DNA of 64,000 nucleotides from Actinomycetospora soli. GTDB lineage: Bacteria > Actinomycetota > Actinomycetes > Mycobacteriales > Pseudonocardiaceae. Location: contig NZ_JAJNDA010000004.1 of assembly GCF_021026295.1 (NCBI RefSeq), positions 248,001-312,000 on the forward strand. The letters are read 5' to 3'. Each line of letters begins with the position of its first letter. Position 1 is the first letter of the stretch. Below the pieces are notes generated by a model, which did no database searches, had not been told where the DNA came from, and saw nothing but the letters and a program-made list of their open reading frames with translations. Positions 49,474 through 58,160 of this stretch are shown here, piece after piece. A program made the position numbers and the translations under genes.

Positions 49474-50139
49474 ATGAGCGAGACCGGAGCGGCGGCGCAG
49501 ACGGCGGCCGGCGCGGCGGGGGGCCCGGGGTCCGCGGCGGGACGGCCGCGGATGTCGCGCTCGCAGCGGCGCGCGCAGCTGCTGGCCGCGGCCCGGTCGG
49601 TGTTCGGCGCCCAGGGCTACCACGCCGCGGCGATGGACGAGATCGCCGAGCGGGCCGGGGTGAGCAAGCCGGTGCTCTACCAGCACTTCCCCGGCAAGCT
49701 GGACCTCTACCGGGCCCTGGTGGAGTCGGCCGCGAACGAGATGGTGCGCACGGTCCGGGCGGCGATGCGCTCGACCACGGACAACAAGGCCCGCGTGCAC
49801 GCCGCGGTGCAGGCCTACTTCGACGTGGTGTCGTCCCGCGACGGCGCGATGCGCCTGGTCTTCGAGACCGACACCCGCGCCACGCCCGAGATCGCCGAGA
49901 TCGTCGACCGGGCCACGAGCGACTGCATCGACGCGGTGACCGAGGTGGTCACCGCGGACGCCGGCCTGGAGCCCGAGCGGGCCCGGCTGCTGGCGGTGGG
50001 ACTCGTCGGGCTCTCCACGACGGCGGCGCGCTACTGGCTCGACGCGGGGCTGCAGCCGCCGCGCGAGGACGCGATCGCCCTGATGTCCACGCTCGCCTGG
50101 CGCGGCATCGGAGGCGGGTTCCCCCGGCAGGAGGGCTGA
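49474..50139 (+). CDS. TetR-family transcriptional regulator
   Basis: A 221-residue regulator with an N-terminal helix-turn-helix (RAQLLAAARSVFGAQGYHAAAMDEIAERAGVSKPVLYQHFPGKLDLYRALV, about 28-80) and a helical ligand domain. It matches the Rv3208-type regulator in position and domain structure. GGGGAG precedes ATG 49474. It diverges from the alpha/beta-hydrolase operon, which it may control. Confidence 0.9.
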   Translation: MSETGAAAQTAAGAAGGPGSAAGRPRMSRSQRRAQLLAAARSVFGAQGYHAAAMDEIAERAGVSKPVLYQHFPGKLDLYRALVESAANEMVRTVRAAMRSTTDNKARVHAAVQAYFDVVSSRDGAMRLVFETDTRATPEIAEIVDRATSDCIDAVTEVVTADAGLEPERARLLAVGLVGLSTTAARYWLDAGLQPPREDAIALMSTLAWRGIGGGFPRQEG

Positions 50140-50172
50140 CGCCCACCCGGCCGGGGACCCCGTCCTCCGGGC

Positions 50173-50403
50173 TCAGCTGCCGACGCCGAAGCCCACGCGA
50201 CGCACCTCGGACGGCGCGATCTCCACGTAGGCGATGCGCGTGGCCGGGATGAGGTAGCGGCGGCCCTTGTCGTCGGTGAGCGACAGCGTGCCGCTGCTGC
50301 CGGACAGGGCACCGTCGACGAGCTCCGCCACCTCGTCGGGCGTCTGCCCGCTCGAGACGACGAGTTCGCGCGGGCTGTCCGCGACGCCGATCTTGACCTC
50401 CAC
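50173..50403 (-). CDS. DUF3107 small protein
   Basis: A 76-residue protein beginning VEVKIGVADSPREL, with LSLTDDKGRRYLIPATRIAYVEIAP, typical of the actinobacterial DUF3107 family (Rv3208A/TB9.4 type). GTG 50403 has GGAGGG 7 bases upstream. Function unknown; its conserved place next to TetR and the ferritin-like gene suggests a core housekeeping role. Confidence 0.88.
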   Translation of the reverse strand: MEVKIGVADSPRELVVSSGQTPDEVAELVDGALSGSSGTLSLTDDKGRRYLIPATRIAYVEIAPSEVRRVGFGVGS

Positions 50404-50496
50404 GCGACCCTCCGGTCCTCGTTCGTTGACCTGCGACCGCGAGGCTAGACCAGATCGGGGCACCCCGACGGCCGGGCTCGCTGAGGGCGAACGCGC

Positions 50497-51135
50497 TCAG
50501 AGCCCGAGCGCCGCGACCCGCTTGTTGTGGGCCGACTTCAGCCGCTTGAGCGCCGGCGAGCGGGTGCCGGTCGACCCGTCCGCGACCACGGCGGCCAACC
50601 CGGGGCTCTCCGCGAGGGCCGCCGTGACCGCCGCGAGCGCCTCGCCGAGCAGCCGCCGCGCCCACATCGAGAGGCGACCGCGGACCTGCGGGTCCGCGCA
50701 GGCCGCCCGGACCCGCTCGGCCACGAAGGCGTCGTGCCCGGCGTCGGCGACGACCTCGCGCACCAGGTCGGCGTCGGGCCCGGTGAGCCCCTCGAGGGCC
50801 TCGGTCTGCAGGTCGGTGACGAGCCCGCGCCCGAGGGCCGTCGCGACGAGTGCCTCGGCCCAGTCGCGCCCGGAGACGGTGGCGAGCAGCCGGTCGACGC
50901 GCGCGGTGAACGGGGCCATCGCGTCGAGGACGTCGACCCCGCCCGCCGCCAGGTGGTCGCGGACCCGTCGGAAGTGGTCCATCTCCACCGCGGCCAGGGT
51001 GGCCAGCTCGACGCGCGCCGTCAGGTCCGGCGCCCGCTGCGCGTCGGCCGCGAGCCGGCTGAACGCGGCGAGCTCCCCGTAGGCCACGAGGCCCAGCAGG
51101 GCCCGCGATTCGTCCCCGATGCCGCCGTCGCTCAC
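50497..51135 (-). CDS. Ferritin-like fold protein (Rv3210c type)
   Basis: A 212-residue all-helical protein. The pattern GLVAYGELAAFSRLAADAQ, ATLAAVEMDHFRRVRDHL and TDLQTEALEGL suggests the four-helix diiron fold of the MiaE-like family, with Glu and His spaced as possible iron ligands. Activity unknown. It starts at GTG 51135. It matches the position of Rv3210c between DUF3107 and rhlE. Confidence 0.8.
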   Translation of the reverse strand: MSDGGIGDESRALLGLVAYGELAAFSRLAADAQRAPDLTARVELATLAAVEMDHFRRVRDHLAAGGVDVLDAMAPFTARVDRLLATVSGRDWAEALVATALGRGLVTDLQTEALEGLTGPDADLVREVVADAGHDAFVAERVRAACADPQVRGRLSMWARRLLGEALAAVTAALAESPGLAAVVADGSTGTRSPALKRLKSAHNKRVAALGL

Positions 51136-51490
51136 GGCGGTGGAGCCTACGACCACCCGACCGTGGACCGCCCGTGACCACGGCGCGGCGCGGTGGTGGT
51201 GAGCGGAAGGCCACGTGGCGGGTATCATGGGAGACGGTCCGGGCCGGTGACACCCCCTACCTGACCGATGTGGCCCCGCCGGGGCCGCTCCCCCACGCCC
51301 CGTCGCCGGCCGCCGGGCCTCCCGCCCCCGAGCGGGCCGACGCCCCGTCGGCCGCTGGAGCGGGACGCAGAAACGCGCGCGGGTCTCCCTCGGTTCTCCC
51401 GCCCCCGCCCCCGACGGCACCGATGCCCGGGCGGAGCGGTCGAGCCAACCGGCACTTCTCGCGTGCACCGGCCGCGAGGAAGGCAGACCC
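51136..51490 (+). other. Long 5' leader of the DEAD-box helicase gene
   Basis: About 355 bp with no convincing gene. TATCAT at 51223-51228 is a plausible -10 box, which would give an mRNA leader of about 255 nt. AGGAAGG (51478-51484) ends 6 bases before the CTG at 51491. Long leaders are common in cold-responsive RNA helicase genes; whether this one is regulated is not shown. Confidence 0.45.
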
Positions 51491-53086
51491 CTGAACCCCA
51501 CCGAGAACGACATCGCCGACGACGGCACCGAGACCTCCGCCCTGGCGACGACCACCTCGTCGGAGGCGTCCCCGACCTTCGCCGAGCTCGGCGTCATGCC
51601 CGAGATCGTCGAGTCGCTCGCCGCGAACGGCATCGAGCGGACCTTCGCCATCCAGGAGCTGACGCTGCCGCTGGCCCTCGCCGGCGAGGACGTCATCGGC
51701 CAGGCGCGCACCGGCACCGGCAAGACGCTCGGCTTCGGCGTGCCGCTGCTGCAGCGCCTCGGCACCCCCACCGAGGACGGCACACCGCGCGCGCTCGTCG
51801 TCGTGCCCACCCGCGAGCTGTGCCTGCAGGTCGCGAAGGACCTCGAGGGCGCGTCGAAGGGCCTCGGCACCCGCGTGGTGTCGATCTACGGCGGCCGCCC
51901 CTACGAGCAGCAGATCGCCGCGCTGCAGTCCGGCGTCGAGCTCGTCGTCGGGACCCCGGGCCGCCTGCTCGACCTCGCCCAGCAGGGCCACCTGGTGCTC
52001 GCCAAGGTCGGCGGCCTGGTGCTCGACGAGGCCGACGAGATGCTCGACCTGGGCTTCCTGCCCGACGTCGAGCGCATCCTCGGCATGCTCCCCGCGCAGC
52101 GCCAGACGATGCTGTTCTCGGCGACGATGCCGGGCCCGATCATCACGCTGGCCCGCACGTTCCTCACGCAGCCGACGCACATCCGCGCCGAGCAGGTCGA
52201 CGCCAGCGCCATCGGCGAGCGCACCGCGCAGTTCGTCTACCGCGCGCACGCGATGGACAAGGTCGAGATGCTCGCCCGCACGCTGCAGGCCGACGAGCGC
52301 GGCCCGACGATGGTGTTCACCCGCACCAAGCGCACCGCGAGCAAGGTCTCCGAGGAGCTCGCCGAGCGCGGCTTCAAGGTCGGCGCCGTGCACGGCGACC
52401 TCGGGCAGGGTGCCCGCGAGCACGCGCTGAAGGCGTTCCGCAACGGCCGCATCGACGTCCTGGTCTGCACCGACGTCGCGGCCCGCGGCATCGACGTCAC
52501 CGGCGTCACGCACGTCGTGAACTACCAGTGCCCCGACGATGCGAAGACCTACGTCCACCGCATCGGCCGCACCGGGCGCGCGGGCAAGACGGGCATCGCG
52601 ATCACGCTCGTCGACTGGGACGACCTGCCGAAGTGGAAGATGATCTCCGACGACCTCGGGCTGGACGCGCCCGAGCCGCCGGAGACCTACTCCAACTCCC
52701 CGCACCTCTACCGCGACCTCTCCATCCCCGGTGACGCGTCGGGCCGGGTGGCCCGCCGTCGCCGGCCCGCGGAGGAGGAGAGCGAGGCCACCGGCGAGCC
52801 GGAGAGCCCCGCCGCCGAGGAGACCCCGCGCCCGCGCCGGGCCCGCAGCCGCACCCGCCGCCGTGGCGGCGAGGTCGTGTCCGGCCCCGGCGAGGAGGGC
52901 GGTCCCGACGCCGGGTCGGCGCCCGAGGAGTCCTCGGCCGCCGGTCCCGACACCGGGGACGGCGAGTCCGACGAGGACGGGGCCGGGCGCTCGCGTCCGC
53001 GGCGCCGTCGCCGGGGTCGTGGGCGCGCCCGCACCGGCGCGTCGGGCGAGGCCGAGGCCGTCGCGGTCGGGGCCGACGCCGACTGA
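51491..53086 (+). CDS. DEAD-box RNA helicase (RhlE type)
   Basis: A 531-residue helicase. It has the Q motif FAIQELTLPLAL, motif I ARTGTGKT (about 72-79), PTREL, motif II DEAD (about 178), SAT, ARGID and HRIGRTGR (about 356), then a disordered Arg/Gly/Glu-rich tail (about 410-531) likely to bind RNA. Homology clearly extends upstream of the first Met (51596), to FAELGV and beyond. In that frame no ATG, GTG or TTG is available, and a CTG at 51491 with AGGAAGG upstream gives the expected LNPTENDIADD start. Rv3211 (rhlE) counterpart by position. Confidence 0.88.
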   Translation: MNPTENDIADDGTETSALATTTSSEASPTFAELGVMPEIVESLAANGIERTFAIQELTLPLALAGEDVIGQARTGTGKTLGFGVPLLQRLGTPTEDGTPRALVVVPTRELCLQVAKDLEGASKGLGTRVVSIYGGRPYEQQIAALQSGVELVVGTPGRLLDLAQQGHLVLAKVGGLVLDEADEMLDLGFLPDVERILGMLPAQRQTMLFSATMPGPIITLARTFLTQPTHIRAEQVDASAIGERTAQFVYRAHAMDKVEMLARTLQADERGPTMVFTRTKRTASKVSEELAERGFKVGAVHGDLGQGAREHALKAFRNGRIDVLVCTDVAARGIDVTGVTHVVNYQCPDDAKTYVHRIGRTGRAGKTGIAITLVDWDDLPKWKMISDDLGLDAPEPPETYSNSPHLYRDLSIPGDASGRVARRRRPAEEESEATGEPESPAAEETPRPRRARSRTRRRGGEVVSGPGEEGGPDAGSAPEESSAAGPDTGDGESDEDGAGRSRPRRRRRGRGRARTGASGEAEAVAVGADAD

Positions 53087-53098
53087 TTCCATAGCGGC

Positions 53099-54454
53099 GT
53101 GAGCAGCGCACCGCCGGAGCAGCGCGAGGCCCCGTCGTCCCGGCGGGACGCGTGGTGGCCGCGCGCCGAGCGCCGCCGCCGGGGTGACCTGGTGGCGGTC
53201 GCGCTGATCGTGGTCGCCGCGATCGTCGGGGTGATGCTCGTCGTCCGCTCGGGCGACGAGGCCTCCACGACGCTCGACCGGATCCGCACGATCCCGTCCC
53301 CGGACACGGCGGCCGTGCCGACCGCGCTGACCGAGGCGTGGCGGGCCGCCGACCCGGTCGGTGCGCCACCCGGCCCCGGCCTGCTCGGCGGGCCGGTCAG
53401 CGTCGGCGCCGCCGTGGCCACCGGGCGCACCGGACCCGACGGCACCGGCGTTGTCACCGGGCTCGACGCCGCCACCGGCGCGGTCGCCTGGGAGTACCGC
53501 CGGCCCGACCCGCTGTGCGCCCTGGGCGAGGGCTCGGGCGTGGTGCTCGCGCTCTTCCGGACCGAGTCGCCGGTCGGCACGTTCTGCAGCGACGTCGCCT
53601 CGTTCGACCCGAACACCGGCGCCCGCGGCCCGAGCCGCAACGCCGACGTGCGCCCCGGGACGCGGCTGCTCGCCGACGGCTCCCACGTCACGGCCACCGG
53701 CCGGGACTACCTCGAGGTGTGGCGCGACGACCTCGTCGCGACCCTCGAGTACGGCGCCCTGCCCACCCCGGTGCAGAGCACGCCGCAGCCGCGGGCCCAG
53801 TGCCCGCACGTCTCGATCACGGTGGGTGCCGACGACGTCGCGGTGCTCGAGCGCTGTCCCGGCGAGCCGTCCGACCGGCTCTCGGTGCTCACGTCGGCCC
53901 CGGCGGAGTACGACAAGCCCGAGGACCGCTTCAGCGTGCTCTCCGGCGTGACCGGGGGCCGCCTCGTCGCCACCGGGGAGTCCCGGACCGCGCTGCAGGC
54001 CCCGGACGGCACGCTGCGGGTGTACGACGCGGCGGGCACGCCGGTCGCGACCGTCCCGCTCGGACCCGCCGCCGGCACGATCCCGGACTCGACCGCCACC
54101 GACCCGCCCGGCCAGGGGCTCGGTGTGCGCCTCGCCGGTCCGGTGCTGCTGTGGTGGACCGGGACCGCCACGATCGGCCTCGACCCCGCGACCCTGCTCC
54201 CCCGCTGGACCCTGCCCGGCACGCTCGGTCCGGGCGCGGCCGTGCCCACCGGCGTCCTGGGGGCCCCGACCACCGTGCTCGTCCCCGTGCCCGCCGGCCT
54301 CGCCCCCGTCGACGCCGCGACCGGCGCGGTGCGGCCGGTGGTCCCGGTCGACCGCCGCGCGGACCCGGCCGGGCCGGTCGGGGTGGACGTGGTCGGCGCG
54401 ACGGTCGTCGAGCAGCGCGGCGGGACGGTCGTGGGGCTGCGCCCGCCGTCGTGA
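53099..54454 (+). CDS. Membrane-anchored beta-propeller-like protein (Rv3212 type)
   Basis: A 451-residue protein with a basic N-terminus, one membrane helix near 38-58 (LVAVALIVVAAIVGVMLVV) and an extracytoplasmic region with PQQ-like repeats (VVTGLDAATGAVAWEYRR; LDPATLLPRWTLPGTLGPG; PVDAATGAVRPVVPV). Two Cys pairs may form disulphides. It follows the helicase by 12 bp and matches Rv3212 in order. No catalytic residues recognised; a surface scaffold or ligand-binding role is likely. Confidence 0.8.
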   Translation: MSSAPPEQREAPSSRRDAWWPRAERRRRGDLVAVALIVVAAIVGVMLVVRSGDEASTTLDRIRTIPSPDTAAVPTALTEAWRAADPVGAPPGPGLLGGPVSVGAAVATGRTGPDGTGVVTGLDAATGAVAWEYRRPDPLCALGEGSGVVLALFRTESPVGTFCSDVASFDPNTGARGPSRNADVRPGTRLLADGSHVTATGRDYLEVWRDDLVATLEYGALPTPVQSTPQPRAQCPHVSITVGADDVAVLERCPGEPSDRLSVLTSAPAEYDKPEDRFSVLSGVTGGRLVATGESRTALQAPDGTLRVYDAAGTPVATVPLGPAAGTIPDSTATDPPGQGLGVRLAGPVLLWWTGTATIGLDPATLLPRWTLPGTLGPGAAVPTGVLGAPTTVLVPVPAGLAPVDAATGAVRPVVPVDRRADPAGPVGVDVVGATVVEQRGGTVVGLRPPS

Positions 54455-54470
54455 GCGGGCCGCCCGCCCC

Positions 54471-54520
54471 GTCAGCGGTGGCCCACCGCTGACACCTGAC
54501 GTCAGCGCGGCGCCACGGTC
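54471..54520. repeat. Perfect palindrome plus partial copy of the 26-bp repeat
   Basis: 54471-54493 is a perfect palindrome with 11-bp arms around one base (gtcagcggtgg-c-ccaccgctgac). 54497-54520 is a degenerate second copy (tgacgtcagcgcggcgccac). It belongs to the family at 10709-10764 and 11712-11737 and may also terminate the upstream gene. Confidence 0.8.
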
Positions 54521-54572
54521 CACCCGGCGTCGGGACCACCGCCACCCCGCCCGGATGGGGCACACTTCGAAG

Positions 54573-55499
54573 ATGAGCCACGAGCCCCTCCCCGTGCGGG
54601 TCGAGGAGGCGCCGCGGGCGGCCGGGCAGATCACGCCGCACCGCGGGCGGCGGGTGGAGCTGCCGGGGCCGGTCGTGGCGCTGCGGGCCGAGGCCCGGAC
54701 GCGCACGGCGGACGAGCCGTGGGACGCGGTCGCGGTGCTCGTCCCGGGCTACTCGGGCTCCAAGGAGGACTTCGCGCCGCTGATCGACCCGATCGCGGAC
54801 GCCGGCATCGGGGTGCTCGCGCTGGACCTGCCGGGGCAGTTCGAGTCCCCGGCGCTGCCCGGCGAACTGGACCACCGGTCCTCCTCGCTCGGGGCGGTCG
54901 TGGCGCGGATCGTGCGGGCCGAGGCGGACGCGGGACGCACCGTGCTCCTGCTCGGCCACTCCTACGGCGGGCTCGTCGCGCGGGCCGCCGTGCTGTCCGG
55001 GGCGCCCGTGCGCGGCCTGACGCTGATGGACACCGGGCCCGGGGAGCTGCCGATGGGGCCGCGGCGGACCCGGCTCGACGTCCTGGAGCCGGTGCTGCGC
55101 CGCCGCGGGCTCGACGCGGTCGTCGCGCTGCGCGAGGAGGCGGGCGACTGGGAGGCCGCCGGACCGGCCGTCGCGGGCTTCCTCAAGGAGCGGTTGCAGC
55201 GGTCGTCCCCGGTCGCGCTGCTGGGGATGGGCGACGCGCTGCGCAGCGAGCCCGACCGGGTGCCGGAACTGGTCGCCGCCCTGCGCGGGCGGCGGTTGTC
55301 GACGCTCGTGGTGTGCGGCGTGCACGACGACGCCTGGCCCGTCACCACCCAGCGCACGATGGCCGACCGGCTCGAGGCCGAGTTCGCCGCCGTGCCGGGG
55401 GCGGCGCACTCGCCGAACGTCGAGAACCCCGTCGGGCTGCTCGACGTCCTCGTCCCCACGTGGCGGACCTGGCTGCGCGAGGACACCCTGGAGCCATGA
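54573..55499 (+). CDS. Alpha/beta-fold hydrolase
   Basis: A 308-residue hydrolase with VLVPGYSGSKEDF (oxyanion region), LDLPGQFES, the nucleophile elbow GHSYGG, VCGVHDDAWP (acid) and GAAHSPNVE (His). Its ATG at 54573 follows the repeat region; its TGA overlaps the ATG of the MpaB-type gene. Because the operon ends with kynureninase, a formamidase-like role on N-formylkynurenine can be imagined but is unproven. Confidence 0.85.
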   Translation: MSHEPLPVRVEEAPRAAGQITPHRGRRVELPGPVVALRAEARTRTADEPWDAVAVLVPGYSGSKEDFAPLIDPIADAGIGVLALDLPGQFESPALPGELDHRSSSLGAVVARIVRAEADAGRTVLLLGHSYGGLVARAAVLSGAPVRGLTLMDTGPGELPMGPRRTRLDVLEPVLRRRGLDAVVALREEAGDWEAAGPAVAGFLKERLQRSSPVALLGMGDALRSEPDRVPELVAALRGRRLSTLVVCGVHDDAWPVTTQRTMADRLEAEFAAVPGAAHSPNVENPVGLLDVLVPTWRTWLREDTLEP

Positions 55500-56347
55500 C
55501 GGATCTCGTGCCGATCCCCAGGGATCCCGCCCTCGGCTACTTCGGCCCGGGCAGCATGACCTGGAAGGTGATGGCCGACCCGGCCGCCGGCCCGGGCGGG
55601 ATCGCCGCGCTGTTCACCCAGGCGCTGCACCCCCGCGCGCTCGCGGGCGTCGACCAGCACTCCGACTTCCGCAGCGACTTCTGGCCTCGTCTCGCGCGCA
55701 CCGCCGAGTACGTCATGACCGTCACCTACGGCCCCCGCGAGAAGGTCGACCGCATCGCCGGGCACGTCCGCCGGGCCCACGAGCACGTCCGCGGGGTCGA
55801 CCCCGTCACCGGGCGGACCTACGCCGCCTCGGAGCCCGACCTGCTGCGCTGGGTCCACGTCACCGAGGTGCACGGCTTCCTCGACGCGGTGCAGCGCGCC
55901 GGCGGCGGGCTCACCGACGAGGAGGCCGACCGGTTCCTCGCCGAGCAGGTCCGCGCCGCGGAGCTGCTCGGGGCCACCGACGTGCCTGCCTCGCAGGCCG
56001 AGGTCGCCGCCTACTTCGAGGCGGTCCGCCCGGAGCTGCGCGCCTCGGCCACGAGCCGCAGCGCCGCGGTGCGCCTGCTCGCGCCGCCGCTCCCGACGAA
56101 GGTCGCGCTGACCACCCCGGCCCGCCCGGGCTGGGCCGCGCTGGCCACCCTCGGCTTCGCGCTGCAGCCGCGGTGGGCGCGGCGCATGCACGGCCTGCCG
56201 GGGCTCCCGACGACGGACCTCGCGGCCGGGCTCGTGATCCGCGCCCTGCGCTCGACCGTGCTCGCCCTGCCGGAGACCTGGCAGCGCGGCCCGGTGGCGC
56301 GCGAGGCCCTCGCGAAGGAGAAGGCCCTGCTGGGACGGGCGGCGTGA
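55496..56347 (+). CDS. MpaB/DUF2236-family oxygenase-like protein
   Basis: A 283-residue helical protein of the latex-clearing-protein/MpaB-like family, thought to bind haem b. It shows GPGSMTWKVMADPA, LFTQALHPRALAGVDQHSDF, ARTAEYVMTVTYG and LLRWVHVTEVHGFL with conserved His residues. Its substrate is unknown. It is coupled by ATGA to the hydrolase and by GTGA to kynureninase, implying one pathway. Confidence 0.85.
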   Translation: MTDLVPIPRDPALGYFGPGSMTWKVMADPAAGPGGIAALFTQALHPRALAGVDQHSDFRSDFWPRLARTAEYVMTVTYGPREKVDRIAGHVRRAHEHVRGVDPVTGRTYAASEPDLLRWVHVTEVHGFLDAVQRAGGGLTDEEADRFLAEQVRAAELLGATDVPASQAEVAAYFEAVRPELRASATSRSAAVRLLAPPLPTKVALTTPARPGWAALATLGFALQPRWARRMHGLPGLPTTDLAAGLVIRALRSTVLALPETWQRGPVAREALAKEKALLGRAA

Positions 56348-57549
56348 ACGACCTCCACCGGCGCGCGGCGGACCTCGACGCCGCCGACCCCCTGGCCGCC
56401 TGCCGGGACCGCTTCCTGCTCGGCCCGGAGGTCGCCTACCTCGACGGCAACTCCCTCGGGCGCCCCCTCGCCGTCACCGCCGACGCGCTCGCCCGCTTCA
56501 CCCGCGAGGACTGGGGCGGGCGGCTCATCCGGGCCTGGGACGAGCAGTGGGTCGCGCTCCCGACCGAGCTCGGCGACCGGCTCGGGACCGTGCTCCTCGG
56601 GGCCGCGCCGGGGCAGACGCTCGTCGGGGACTCCACGAGCGTGCTGCTCTACAAGCTCGCCCGCGCGGCGGTGGACGCGGCGCCCGCCGGACGCGACGAG
56701 ATCGTGCTCTCCGACGACGACTTCCCCACCGACCGCTACCTGCTCGAGGGCATCGCCGCGGAGACCGGCCGCACCCTGCGCTGGATCCCCACCGACCACG
56801 CCGGCGGGGTGTCCGTCGAGCAGGCCGCCGCGGCGGTGGGGCCCCGCACGGCCCTCGTGGTGCTCTCCCACGTCACCTACCGGTCCGGGTACCTGGCCGA
56901 CGCGGCGGCGATCACGGAGGTGGCGCACGCGGCGGGCGCGCCGGTCCTGTGGGACCTCTGCCACTCGGTGGGCTCGGTGCCGATCGACCTCGACGGCTGG
57001 GGCGCGGACCTCGCCGTCGGGTGCACCTACAAGTACCTCGGCGGCGGCCCGGGGGCGCCCGCGTTCGCCTACGTCGCGGCGCGCCACCACGGGGTGCTGC
57101 GCCAGCCCGTCCAGGGCTGGTTCGGGCGCCGCGACCCCTTCGCGATGGCGGCGGGCTACGAGCCGGCGGAGGGCATCCGCCAGTTCCTCTCCGGCACCCC
57201 GCCGGTGCTCGCCTCCGTGCCGCTGCAGGTGGGGCTGGACCTCTACGCCGAGGTCGGCATCGACGCGGTGCGCGCGAAGTCGGTGGCCCTGACGGAGTTC
57301 GCCGCCGCGTACGCCGACGCCCTCGGATGGGAGCTCGCCTCGCCCCGCGACCCCGAGCGGCGCGGCGGGCACGTGACGATCCGGCACCCGGACGCCCGGG
57401 CGCTGGTGGCCGCCCTCTGGGAGCGCGGGGTGATCCCCGACTACCGGGCGCCGGACGGCATCCGCGTCGGTCTCGCCCCGCTCTCGACGTCGTTCGTCGA
57501 GGTCGCGGCCGGGCTCGGGGTGCTCTCCGAGCTCACGCCCACCAGTTGA
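56344..57549 (+). CDS. kynU: Kynureninase
   Basis: A 401-residue PLP enzyme cleaving kynurenine (or 3-hydroxykynurenine) to (hydroxy)anthranilate and alanine. It shows YLDGNSLGRPL, a DSTSVLLYKL phosphate-binding stretch, LSHVTYRSGYLAD, WDLCHSVGSVP and the PLP Lys (about 230) in GCTYKYLGGGPG. GTG 56344 overlaps the MpaB-type stop. No tryptophan 2,3-dioxygenase gene is present in the window. The 3' end overlaps the convergent membrane-protein gene by 17 bp. Confidence 0.92.
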   Translation: MNDLHRRAADLDAADPLAACRDRFLLGPEVAYLDGNSLGRPLAVTADALARFTREDWGGRLIRAWDEQWVALPTELGDRLGTVLLGAAPGQTLVGDSTSVLLYKLARAAVDAAPAGRDEIVLSDDDFPTDRYLLEGIAAETGRTLRWIPTDHAGGVSVEQAAAAVGPRTALVVLSHVTYRSGYLADAAAITEVAHAAGAPVLWDLCHSVGSVPIDLDGWGADLAVGCTYKYLGGGPGAPAFAYVAARHHGVLRQPVQGWFGRRDPFAMAAGYEPAEGIRQFLSGTPPVLASVPLQVGLDLYAEVGIDAVRAKSVALTEFAAAYADALGWELASPRDPERRGGHVTIRHPDARALVAALWERGVIPDYRAPDGIRVGLAPLSTSFVEVAAGLGVLSELTPTS

Positions 57550-58096
57550 GGTAGAGCACCACCAGCACCGTCACCGGCACGGCCAGCGCGGCGACCGTCG
57601 CCGGCCACACCGGGGTCCGGCGCCCGGCCGCGATCCCGGTGGCCGCGAGCGCGACCACGGCGCCGGTGACGTGCCCGACCACGACCCCGAGCCCCGGGCC
57701 CACCGCCCGCAGCACGAACGGCGCGACGACCACCACCAGCGCCAGTACCATCAGGCCGCCGGTGAGCACCCGCGCGACCTCCACGAGCCGCATGAGTGCC
57801 GTCGGCCGGTGCCGCCCGATCGGCCGCCCGAACGCCCCCGTGCGCGGCGCCGACGTGGCCGCGGCCGGCACCGACTGCAGGTGCCGGGGAACCGGGCCCT
57901 GCGGCGCCGCGTGCGGCTGCGTGGGCCCGTCGAACGGCCGCTCGACCGGCGTCCCCGGCGCCGGCGTGAACGCCCGGTCCATCGCCGCCCAGCCGTGGGG
58001 CGGCGTCGGGTCGTCCAGCGGGAGACCGGACGGGGTGGAGCTCGACCGGTCGTCGGGGAGGGGGCTCGACCAGTCGTCCGGCTGTCGGGCGCTCAT
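57533..58096 (-). CDS. Actinobacterial membrane protein of unknown function
   Basis: A 187-residue protein with a Pro/Asp-rich disordered N-terminal half and three to four hydrophobic segments from about residue 105 (VLTGGLMVLALVVVVAPFVL; GLGVVVGHVTGAVVALAA; ATVAALAVPVTVLVVLYLNWW). This resembles DUF2537-like proteins but not strongly enough to assign. ATG 58096. It is followed in the operon direction by nothing on this strand; it converges on kynU with a 17-bp overlap. Confidence 0.65.
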   Translation of the reverse strand: MSARQPDDWSSPLPDDRSSSTPSGLPLDDPTPPHGWAAMDRAFTPAPGTPVERPFDGPTQPHAAPQGPVPRHLQSVPAAATSAPRTGAFGRPIGRHRPTALMRLVEVARVLTGGLMVLALVVVVAPFVLRAVGPGLGVVVGHVTGAVVALAATGIAAGRRTPVWPATVAALAVPVTVLVVLYLNWWA

Positions 58097-58160
58097 GCGG
58101 TCCTCTCGGGCGCGGCGGGAGCGGTCTCGGGGCAGGTCACGGGGCAGGTCACAGGAAGGC

